Shown: piece after piece, positions 1 to 5,190 of the stretch
How positions within the stretch are numbered: position 1 is the stretch's first letter
Layout: every line of letters starts with the position of its first letter
Assembly (NCBI GenBank): GCA_903924005.1
Contig: CAIXZV010000213.1
Location: forward strand, 1-5,190
Direction of reading: 5' to 3'
Length of the DNA stretch: 5,190 nucleotides
Source of the DNA: an uncultured Chloroflexota bacterium
GTDB taxonomy: Bacteria > Chloroflexota > Limnocylindria > Limnocylindrales > CSP1-4
Notes under the pieces: generated by a model
Told to the model about the DNA's origin: nothing
Seen by the model: the letters and a program-made list of their open reading frames with translations, nothing else
The model's database searches: none
Made by a program: the position numbers and the translations under genes

Positions 1-46
1 CGCGGGCGGCACTCCCGAAGTAAGCGGCAGCAAAGCGGCGACGGCC

Positions 47-787
47 ATGCTGGGGCAATGGAGTCCATCCCCCCACCCCAGCGTCATGGAGCGCCTCGCA
101 AAGCTGGCGCCGGACCAGCGCTCCGCGGCCACTGCCGATGACGGTCCCGTGCTGTGCGTGGCACCTGCGGGTTCGGGCAAGACCACAACGCTGGTTGCGC
201 GTGTCGCGTGGCTGGTGGACCGCGGGGTTGACCCCCGGGCGATCACTGTGGTTGCGTTCAACAAGCGGGCGGCAGAGGAGCTGGTGGAGCGGCTGGACGC
301 GGCGCTTGCTCCCTTGGGCAAAGAGCCAGGCGCCGTCCGCGTCCGCACGTTCCACGCCCTGGGGCGGGAGGTGCTGGCAGAAGCCGGGGTGGACGTGTCG
401 GCGCTCATGGATCGTGACGCGGTGGTGCACGGGCTCTGGCCGGACATGCCGGCGGCGGACCGCGGGCGGCTGGACCTGGCGTTCAGCCGGTTGAAGCTGG
501 ACTTGCGGGTTGATCCGGCCCATGTCGAGGCCGACGCCGAGGCCGGGCCGGTGGCCCGCGCCTGGGTGGCCTTACGAGCGGGCGCTGCGCGAGGACGGCG
601 CGCTCGACTTCGACGATCTCGTCCTGCGGGCGCTGCGCTTGCTGGAGGCGGACGGGGCGGTGCTGGCCCGATGGCGCGCCCGATGCGCGCAGCTGCTCGT
701 GGACGAGGCGCAGGACCTCGACCGGACGCAGCTGGACCTTGCGCTGCTGCTGGCGGCGCCGGCAAACCGGGTGTTTCTGGTTGGTGA
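47..787 (+). pseudogene. UvrD/PcrA-like SF1 helicase, N-terminal fragment (frameshifted)
   Basis: N-terminal part of an ATP-dependent 3'-5' superfamily 1A DNA helicase. In order, it shows a Q-motif-like LAPDQRSAA (residues 20-28), Walker A APAGSGKTTT (39-48, catalytic Lys45), motif Ia VVAFNKRAAEEL (68-79), and the TFHALG motif (101-106). Authentic homology ends near residue 175 (base 571). From there to the stop at 785-787 the reading is Ala/Gly/Arg-rich and unlike any helicase, while the expected YERAL...ALDFDDL segment continues one base further along in the next frame. The start is uncertain. ATG 47 is the first in the window, but the frame is open to the left edge. ATG 86 would place the Q-motif near the N-terminus, as in UvrD. 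No Shine-Dalgarno motif or TANNNT box decides the choice. Family assignment is firm; whether the gene is truly broken or carries a sequencing error cannot be told here. Confidence 0.85.
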
Positions 788-1715
788 TGACGATCAAACC
801 GTCTACGGTTGGCGATTGGCAGACGTGCGGAGGGTGTTGGGTTTGGCGGCCGCCCTGCCCGGGTTGCGTCGGATCGACCTCGAGGTGAACTACCGCTGCC
901 CGCCGCCCGTCGTGGCGCGCGCCGTGCGCCTTGTCGAGCACAACGAGGAACGCTTCGCCAAGCGGATCGTCGCCGGGCCGCGCAATGCCGGTCGGCTGGT
1001 GCTGGCGCCGGACGCGGCAGACGATGTGGTGCGCGTGGCGCGGGCGATGTGCACATGGCCGGACGATGGGAGCACGCGAGCCGTGCTGGCGCGGACCAAC
1101 CGCGAACTGCTGGTGCCGGTCACCGTGGCCGTGGAGCACGGCTGGCGGTTCCGGGCGCCGGACCTCGTCCTGCCCATCGAGGACCCGCGGCTTGACGGCG
1201 TTCTGGAGAGAGGACGCGGGGGCGAGACGGGTCACCCGCTGGTCGCCCTCGGACGTCTGCGGGCACAACTCCGCGAGGAGGAGGCCGCCGCTCCCCCATC
1301 GGACCCGGACGAGGCCACACCCGGCGACCTCGCCACGGCGCTGCTGGGCTGGGCCGCGCCGTACCCGTCGCTCGACGCCCTGACGCAGGCCATCAACAAC
1401 TGGCGCGCCCGCCTCAAGGCGCTGCGAGCCGATGACGCGCCCCTCACGCTGGCCACCGCGCACGGCACCAAGGGCCTCGAGTGGGACCATGTCGTGGTCC
1501 TCGCAGACGGGTTCCCCGGCCGGCGGTCAATCTCCGATGCCGCGGAGCCGGAGCGGGCGCTCGAGGAGGAGCGCCGCCTCGCGTACGTCGCCTGGACGCG
1601 CGCCCGCCGATCGCTCACCCTGCTCTACGACCCCGAGGCGCCATCACGGTTCCTCACGGAGGCGTTCAGCCCGGACGAGTTGACGCCGGCCAACGCCGAT
1701 CCACCAGCCGCGTAG
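510..1715 (+). pseudogene. UvrD/PcrA-like SF1 helicase, C-terminal fragment (frameshifted)
   Basis: C-terminal part of the same helicase, which unwinds DNA by ATP-driven 3'-5' translocation in repair or replication. The first 21 residues of this open frame overlap the N-terminal fragment out of register; real homology starts at Tyr22 (base 573). Motifs in order are ALDFDDL (31-37), motif II LLVDEAQDLD (62-71), motif III FLVGDDDQTVYGWR (89-102), motif IV VNYRCPPPV (126-134), an RTN segment (195-197), motif V TAHGTKGLEW (316-325), and motif VI RLAYVAWTRAR (356-366) with the arginine finger. The stretch from RTN to motif V is only about 120 residues, against roughly 180 in UvrD/PcrA, so domain 2B looks reduced. 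Joined across the frameshift, the protein would be about 555 residues, against about 720 for E. coli UvrD. The stop is TAG at 1713-1715. All core motifs are intact, which favours recent mutation or sequence error over long decay. A specific role (UvrD, PcrA or another) cannot be assigned. Confidence 0.87.
569..573 (+). other. Frameshift point inside the helicase gene
   Basis: Upstream frame reads Ala-Trp-Val-Ala ending at base 571; downstream frame resumes at base 573 with Tyr-Glu-Arg-Ala-Leu. Removing one base from the CCTT run (570-573) restores continuous reading through a segment typical of UvrD-family proteins. The change is therefore equivalent to a one-base insertion. The in-frame codon created at the break is TTA (572-574), which would be rare in such a GC-rich genome. 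Confidence 0.8.
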
Positions 1716-1725
1716 ACTGCGCGCC
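1713..1725 (+). promoter_or_regulatory. Candidate leaderless promoter (-10 box) for the acetyltransferase
   Basis: The hexamer TAGACT (1713-1718) matches the TANNNT -10 consensus and lies 7 bases before ATG 1726. Transcription would then begin at or next to the start codon. No Shine-Dalgarno sequence precedes the ATG, as expected of a leaderless mRNA. The first three bases of the box double as the helicase stop codon TAG. A TTGACG at 1680-1685 resembles a -35 box but sits 27 bases upstream of the hexamer, too far for a standard promoter. The call is inferred from motif and spacing only. Confidence 0.5.
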
Positions 1726-2301
1726 ATGGCGGCACGAGCACGACACGACAGCACGCAACCGCAGATCCAGCACGGCGCCGTGTACCTGCGCGCGCCGGAG
1801 CGGTCCGACATCCCGCTCTGGCTCACGTGGTTCAACGACTGGCGCACCGTCCGGACGCTGGCGCGCAAGGCGCCGATGGCCGGCTGGGCCGAAGAGGGCT
1901 GGTTCAACTCCATGCCCGAGTGGTGGGGCAAGAGCGACTACGTCTTCGCCGCCTGCCTCTTTGACGGCGACCGGAACATCGGCAACTGCGGCCTCCACGA
2001 GATCGATCTGCCAAACGGCAACGCGGCGCTCGGCATCGCCATCGGCAGCCCGGACGACCAGAACCACGGCTTCGGCACCGACATCGTCCGCGCGCTGCTC
2101 GAGTTTGGCTTTGGCCAGCTTCGGCTGGAGCGCATCGGGCTTGACGTCTACGCCGGCAACCCCGGCGCCCAGCGCGTCTACGAGAAGGCCGGGTTCACGG
2201 TTGAGGGCGTCCTACGCCATGCCGCGTTCCGCGAGGGCGCGTACCTGGACATTGTCCGGATGGCGATCCTCGCCGACGAGTGGCGGGCGGCGTCCAAGTG
2301 A
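1726..2301 (+). CDS. GNAT family N-acetyltransferase (RimJ/RimL-like)
   Basis: A 191-residue cytoplasmic protein of the GNAT fold, predicted to move an acetyl group from acetyl-CoA to an amine; the Acetyltransf_3/RimJ-RimL branch fits best. The N-terminal strand VYLRAPERSDIPLWLTW (19-35) is typical of that branch. The acetyl-CoA pyrophosphate loop follows the Q/R-x-x-G-x-G/A rule as QNHGFG (112-117). The C-terminal half has GNPGAQRVYEKAGF (144-157), then EGVLRHA and a YLDIVRMAILADEW ending (173-186), all common in this branch. Length is normal for the family. The start at ATG 1726 is supported by the first homologous strand beginning soon after it and by the TAGACT box just upstream. The stop overlaps the next gene's GTG by 4 bases, implying translational coupling. 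The substrate cannot be read from the sequence: ribosomal protein, antibiotic, polyamine or small metabolite are all possible. Confidence 0.9.
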   Translation: MAARARHDSTQPQIQHGAVYLRAPERSDIPLWLTWFNDWRTVRTLARKAPMAGWAEEGWFNSMPEWWGKSDYVFAACLFDGDRNIGNCGLHEIDLPNGNAALGIAIGSPDDQNHGFGTDIVRALLEFGFGQLRLERIGLDVYAGNPGAQRVYEKAGFTVEGVLRHAAFREGAYLDIVRMAILADEWRAASK

Positions 2302-2783
2302 CCCGGCTCCCGACGCTCGGTGCCCGCGGCGAAGGCTGGGTGGCCATCCAGGGCGTCCTGTTTGTCCTTGAGGCGGCGGCCGGTCTGCTGGGCATCGGCG
2401 GGCCCATCGCTGACGGCGGCGTGCGCATCGGGCTAGCCCTGATCGGCGTCGTCGGGATCGTCGCCGGTGGCCTGCTGGCGGTACTTGGCGTGGTGACGCT
2501 CCGCGACTCGCTCACCGCGCTCCCCCACCCTCGCGACGGCGCCACGCTCGTCGAGACCGGCGTCTACCGCCTCGTCCGGCACCCGATCTACGGCGGCCTC
2601 GTCATCGGCGCGCTCGGCTGGGGCCTCGTGACGGCCTCGTTGGCGGCCATCGCCGGCGCAGCGGTCTTCCTGGTGTTCTTCAGGCTGAAGTCGGGTCTCG
2701 AGGAGGTCTGGCTTGGCGAGCGCTACCCGGACTACGCCGCGTACCGGACGCGCACGCGCCGGATGCTGCCGTTCCTCTACTGA
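2298..2783 (+). CDS. Isoprenylcysteine carboxyl methyltransferase (ICMT/PEMT) family membrane protein
   Basis: A 161-residue integral membrane protein of the fold shared by isoprenylcysteine carboxyl methyltransferase and phospholipid N-methyltransferases, which use S-adenosylmethionine at the membrane. Hydrophobic segments lie at about residues 14-34, 43-67 and 98-128. The family signature is clear: TGVYRLVRHPIYGG (87-100, with the RHP turn), then GLEEVWL (133-139), RYPDYAAY (142-149) and the C-terminal RMLPFLY. I chose GTG 2298 because it forms a GTGA overlap with the acetyltransferase stop and starts right before the conserved-looking region; an in-frame GTG at 2280 would add six residues. 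Bacteria lack the prenylated CaaX proteins of eukaryotes, so the true substrate is unknown; lipids or small hydrophobic molecules are plausible. Co-transcription with the acetyltransferase is likely from the overlap, but a shared pathway is not shown. Confidence 0.87.
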   Translation: MTRLPTLGARGEGWVAIQGVLFVLEAAAGLLGIGGPIADGGVRIGLALIGVVGIVAGGLLAVLGVVTLRDSLTALPHPRDGATLVETGVYRLVRHPIYGGLVIGALGWGLVTASLAAIAGAAVFLVFFRLKSGLEEVWLGERYPDYAAYRTRTRRMLPFLY

Positions 2784-2813
2784 GTCGTTGCGCCGTCCGG
2801 GCGTCGACGAGCC
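2784..2813. other. Convergent intergenic gap, no clear terminator
   Basis: Thirty bases separate two convergent stop codons. Only a four-base-pair stem (CGCC with GGCG) around 2791-2803 is visible, and no T-tract follows on either strand. I cannot support a rho-independent terminator here. Confidence 0.5.
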
Positions 2814-3167
2814 TCAGCCGCCCGACATCTCGCGCCGCGCAAGACCCTTGAGCAGCCGATCGATGGCGTCCAGGAGCGGCTCGGTCACCGTTGCCGGCAG
2901 CACGTCGCGGATCGAGTCCTTCGGACCGTAGGCAGCGCGGGCGCGCATGCCGATGCGGCGCAGCTCCACGATGGGCGCGTCGCGCAGCAGGTCCGGGAGC
3001 GGCTCAAAGTACGCCAGCCACCGCGTGGCGCCACGCTCGCGGGCAGCGGCCACCAGCTTGTCGGCGGCACGCGCCGCGGTCAGCGCAAGCTCGTCAAGCT
3101 CAGGGCGCTCATGGCGCGCCGGCCCGGATCCGGCACCGCCGGGGAGACTGTGCCCGTGGGTGCTCAC
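2814..3167 (-). CDS. Hypothetical protein, 117 residues, helical
   Basis: I do not recognise this protein as a named family. It has a disordered-looking Gly/Pro/His N-terminus (about residues 1-20), followed by an Ala/Leu/Arg-rich, probably all-helical body. Landmarks are ELALTAARAADKLVAAARER (26-45), a compact RWLAYFEPLPDLLRDAP (49-65), RRIGMRARAAYGPKDSIRDV (70-89), and a closing amphipathic helix through LLDAIDRLLKGLARRE. No signal peptide, membrane segment, Cys/His metal site or nucleotide-binding motif is seen. The frame stays open upstream to ATG 3323, but that would overlap the preceding gene by about 160 bases. I chose GTG 3167 because it makes a 4-base GTGA overlap with that gene's stop, as at the acetyltransferase/methyltransferase junction. 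The tight coupling suggests it acts with, or at least is expressed with, the DUF6941-like protein. The alternative that it is an unrelated passenger cannot be excluded. Confidence 0.7.
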   Translation of the reverse strand: MSTHGHSLPGGAGSGPARHERPELDELALTAARAADKLVAAARERGATRWLAYFEPLPDLLRDAPIVELRRIGMRARAAYGPKDSIRDVLPATVTEPLLDAIDRLLKGLARREMSGG

Positions 3168-3622
3168 TGGATGGGCGGCCGCGGACCGGGGATGGGCCCC
3201 GTCGGTCCGCCCGGAACGCCGGGGGCGGTCCGCACCAAGACCAGCGCCAGACGCTTGGCCTCCTCGCCGTCCACGGTGATCCGGAATGCGTAGTCGCCCG
3301 GCTGCGGGAAAACCACGTTCCACAGGTCGATGCTGAAGGTGACGATCGCCTCGCGCCCGTCTTCCGCCCCGTGCGCGGTCAGCGCGCCATCGGCGCCCGC
3401 CACCTGCACACCATCAGGATCCAGCAGGGCCATGCCGAACTGGTGCGGCGTGTGGACTTCGTCGGCCGCAAGCGCCAGCCCCACAACCAGCGCGATATGC
3501 GGGTGCTGGAGCGGGAAGGACGGCCCGCCAATGCGCGTCACGCCGCCGCCGATGACGGCGAACTTGTGGCCGGGGTTGGTCTCGGCCGCGTCGGCCAGGA
3601 AGGCGTACTCAATCTGGGGCAT
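3164..3622 (-). CDS. DUF6941-like hypothetical protein
   Basis: A 152-residue soluble protein resembling the DUF6941 family of unknown function. That match comes from memory of the family's N-terminal pattern and was not searched. The features are an opening IEYAFLADAAE (4-14), then a Gly-rich FAVIGGGVTRIGG (21-33), FPLQHPHIALVVGLAL (36-51), HQFGMALLDPDG (60-71), and a closing PQPGDYAFRITVDGEE (106-121). The alternating hydrophobic pattern suggests a beta-sandwich, like a C2 or sugar-binding fold. The last 20 residues are Gly/Pro-rich and probably disordered. It has no signal peptide or membrane helix. The ATG at 3622 is preceded by a TACGAT box at leaderless distance and lacks a Shine-Dalgarno motif. 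Its stop overlaps the GTG start of the 117-residue gene, so the two form a small operon. The molecular role is unknown. Confidence 0.78.
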   Translation of the reverse strand: MPQIEYAFLADAAETNPGHKFAVIGGGVTRIGGPSFPLQHPHIALVVGLALAADEVHTPHQFGMALLDPDGVQVAGADGALTAHGAEDGREAIVTFSIDLWNVVFPQPGDYAFRITVDGEEAKRLALVLVRTAPGVPGGPTGPIPGPRPPIQ

Positions 3623-3634
3623 GCGTCAATCGTA
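3623..3634 (-). promoter_or_regulatory. Candidate leaderless promoter (-10 box) for the DUF6941-like gene
   Basis: On the minus strand TACGAT (3634-3629) fits TANNNT and ends 6 bases before the ATG at 3622-3620. This is nearly the same layout as upstream of the acetyltransferase. There is no ribosome-binding motif between box and start, and no recognisable -35 hexamer at the usual 16-18 base spacing. This suggests that the unit has its own promoter and does not depend only on readthrough from uvrA. Confidence 0.5.
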
Positions 3635-3638
3635 GGAC

Positions 3639-3652
3639 GGCGACGCGTCGCC
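3639..3652. repeat. 14-base perfect palindrome, possible operator
   Basis: GGCGACGCGTCGCC is its own reverse complement. It ends 4 bases upstream of the TACGAT box on the minus strand, in the zone between -35 and -10 where repressors often bind. It could instead fold as a 5-base-pair hairpin with a CGCG loop, but no T-tract follows, so it is a poor terminator. In DNA this GC-rich a 14-base palindrome is expected about once per few kilobases by chance, so only its position makes it notable. Confidence 0.35.
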
Positions 3653-3681
3653 CGCCCGCCAGCAACTGCGGCCCTGCCTGG
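3653..3681. other. Remainder of the gap after uvrA
   Basis: Between the uvrA stop and the palindrome there is only an imperfect inverted repeat (CCAGGCA with TGCTGG on the minus strand) and no T-tract. Readthrough from uvrA into the DUF6941-like gene therefore looks possible, beside the gene's own promoter. Confidence 0.35.
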
Positions 3682-5190
3682 CTACCGCTCCCCGGCTGAC
3701 TTCGTGGCTTCAACGCGCTTGCGTGACGGGGCAATCACCGGCAGCGGCAGCGCCTCACGCGCACCGCCCACACCGGGGCGCCCAGCCTCGTCCGCAAAGG
3801 TGACGTGGCTCAGCGGGACCAGCGGCTCACCTCGGAGCACGCGCGCCAGGTACTCGCCGGTGGCAGACCCGGGTGTGGCCGCGACGGTCTCCGGTGTCCC
3901 CTCAGCAATCACCAGCCCGCCGCGCAGACCGCCCTCCGGCCCCAGATCCACAATCCAGTCCGCCGTTTTGATGACGTCGAGGTTGTGCTCAATGACCAGC
4001 ACCGTGTTCCCGGTGTCCACCAGCCGGTGCAGCACGTGGAGCAGCTTCTCCACGTCCGCAAAGTGGAGACCCGTGGTGGGCTCGTCCAGCAGGTACAGCG
4101 TCTTGCCAGTGGCGCGGCGGGACAGCTCGGTGGCCAGCTTGACGCGCTGCGCCTCGCCGCCCGACAGCGTGGTGGCGGGCTGGCCAAGGTGCACGTAGCC
4201 CAACCCCACTTCAAAGAGCGTCTTGAGCTTGTTGTGCACGTTGGGGACGGCGGCGAAGAACTCCACGGCCTCCGCAACCGTCATCTCCAGCACATCCGAG
4301 ATGGAGCGGCTGCGATAGTGGATCTCCAGGGCCTCACGGTTGTACCGCTTGCCCTTGCAGATCTCGCACGGGACGTACACGTCCGGCAGGAACTGCATCT
4401 CAATCTTGATGATGCCGTCGCCCTTGCAGGCCTCGCAGCGCCCGCCCTTGACGTTGAAGCTGAACCGCCCGGGCTGGTAGCCGCGGACACGGGCGTCCGC
4501 CGTGGCGGCGAACAGCTCCCGGATGGGCCCGAAGAGCCCCGTGTACGTTGCGGGGTTTGAGCGCGGGGTGCGGCCGATGGGGCTCTGGTCAATCTCGATG
4601 ATCTTGTCGATGTGCTCAACGCCCTCAACCGCGTCGTGCTTGCCCACCGGCTCGCGTGAACCAGTGAGGTCCCGCGCAAGGGCCCGGTAGAGCACCTCGT
4701 CGATGAGCGTGGACTTGCCGGAGCCAGACACGCCGGTCACCGCGATAAACGTGCCCAGGGGAAACTTGACGTCCACCCCGCGCAGGTTGTGCTCACGGGC
4801 GCCGCGGACCACGAGCGACTTGCCGTTGCCTTTGCGCCGCGTCTCTGGCACCGCCACAAAGCGCTCGCCGCGCAGGAACGCGCCGGTGATGCTCCGCGGC
4901 TCCGCCAGCAGGACCTCCAGCGGGCCGTTGGCGATGATCTCGCCGCCGTGCTCTCCAGCGCCGGGGCCGATGTCCACCACCCAGTCCGCCGTGCGGATGG
5001 TCTCCTCGTCGTGCTCCACCACCAGCACGGTGTTGCCCAGATCCCGCAGCCGCGTGAGCGTGGCGATCAGCTTGGCGTTGTCGCGCTGGTGGAGGCCGAT
5101 GGACGGCTCATCGAGGATGTACAGGACGCCCATGAGCGTTGTGCCAATCTGGGTTGCCAACCGGATCCGCTGCGCCTCGCCGCCGCTGAG
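3682..5190 (-). CDS. uvrA: Excinuclease ABC subunit A (UvrA), C-terminal part, cut by the window edge
   Basis: UvrA is the ATP-dependent DNA-damage sensor that loads UvrB in nucleotide excision repair; it works as a dimer with two ABC-type ATPase units. The frame runs to the right edge, giving 502 visible residues; about the first 450 of a typical 940-residue protein lie outside. Numbered from the edge, the features are the first ABC signature LSGGEAQR (1-8), Walker B ILDEPSIGLH (25-34), switch His60, second Walker A GVSGSGKST (153-161), and the zinc finger Cys252-x2-Cys255-x19-Cys275-x2-Cys278. The second signature LSGGEAQR (342-349), Walker B LYLLDEPTTGLH (365-376) and switch His402 follow. 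All key residues are intact. The segment FNVKGGRCEAC is diagnostic of UvrA. About 50 residues follow the last conserved EYLARVL, a variable tail ending at the TAG stop 3682-3684. A TTG at 5160 is internal and not the start. Confidence 0.97.
   Translation of the reverse strand, partial: LSGGEAQRIRLATQIGTTLMGVLYILDEPSIGLHQRDNAKLIATLTRLRDLGNTVLVVEHDEETIRTADWVVDIGPGAGEHGGEIIANGPLEVLLAEPRSITGAFLRGERFVAVPETRRKGNGKSLVVRGAREHNLRGVDVKFPLGTFIAVTGVSGSGKSTLIDEVLYRALARDLTGSREPVGKHDAVEGVEHIDKIIEIDQSPIGRTPRSNPATYTGLFGPIRELFAATADARVRGYQPGRFSFNVKGGRCEACKGDGIIKIEMQFLPDVYVPCEICKGKRYNREALEIHYRSRSISDVLEMTVAEAVEFFAAVPNVHNKLKTLFEVGLGYVHLGQPATTLSGGEAQRVKLATELSRRATGKTLYLLDEPTTGLHFADVEKLLHVLHRLVDTGNTVLVIEHNLDVIKTADWIVDLGPEGGLRGGLVIAEGTPETVAATPGSATGEYLARVLRGEPLVPLSHVTFADEAGRPGVGGAREALPLPVIAPSRKRVEATKSAGER

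Noticed and set aside
483..1490. 335-residue minus-strand open frame antisense to the helicase
   Set aside because: The helicase motifs on the plus strand are decisive; this translation is low-complexity His/Arg/Gln-rich and has no recognisable family.
1680..1718. TTGACG as the -35 partner of TAGACT
   Set aside because: The spacing is 27 bases, well outside the usual 16-19.
1481..2371. 296-residue plus-strand frame spanning the helicase end and the acetyltransferase
   Set aside because: It crosses two well-supported genes out of frame and is Arg/Ser/Pro/Thr-rich without motifs.
2784..2813. Bidirectional terminator between the convergent genes
   Set aside because: Only a very short stem is present and there is no T-tract on either strand.
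3168..3323. Upstream extension of the 117-residue gene to ATG 3323
   Set aside because: It would overlap the DUF6941-like gene by about 160 bases, its translation is Arg/Gly-rich noise, and the GTGA overlap gives a better start.
2891..4198. 435-residue plus-strand open frame across the DUF6941-like gene and the end of uvrA
   Set aside because: It is Arg/Pro/Ser-rich with no domain pattern and lies antisense to clearly coding genes, as expected in GC-rich DNA where stops are rare.
3805..4560. 251-residue plus-strand open frame antisense to uvrA
   Set aside because: It mirrors the conserved UvrA coding frame and has no family-like features.

Overview
The window is a GC-rich bacterial stretch of ordinary chromosomal genes, packed almost end to end. 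Strong G/C bias at third codon positions, GTG starts, 4-base GTGA gene overlaps and TANNNT boxes 6-7 bases before start codons all point to a high-GC lineage. Chloroflexota (Thermomicrobia-like) or Actinomycetota are the best guesses. This is an inference from style and family content, and no marker in the window fixes the taxon.

Left, plus strand: a UvrD/PcrA-type superfamily 1 DNA helicase is split by a single-base frameshift near 570-573. The N-terminal part carries the Walker A loop and runs in one frame. The C-terminal part carries motifs II to VI and runs in the next frame. Together they give a compact helicase of about 555 residues whose reading frame is still open at the left edge. 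A GNAT acetyltransferase (RimJ/RimL-like) starts 10 bases after the helicase stop, probably from its own leaderless promoter. It overlaps by 4 bases a small membrane protein of the isoprenylcysteine carboxyl methyltransferase/PEMT fold.

Right, minus strand: the C-terminal half of UvrA, the nucleotide-excision-repair damage sensor, enters from the right edge. After a 59-base gap holding a candidate -10 box and a 14-base perfect palindrome comes a DUF6941-like beta-rich protein. It overlaps by 4 bases a 117-residue helical protein that I do not recognise. That pair converges on the methyltransferase gene across about 30 bases.

Two genes concern DNA repair (the UvrD-like helicase and UvrA), but they lie on opposite strands in separate units, so no joint operon is implied. 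I see no RNA genes, CRISPR arrays, insertion sequences or phage genes, and no strong rho-independent terminator. The least ordinary items are the helicase frameshift, the coupled DUF6941/unknown pair, and the two leaderless-style promoters.
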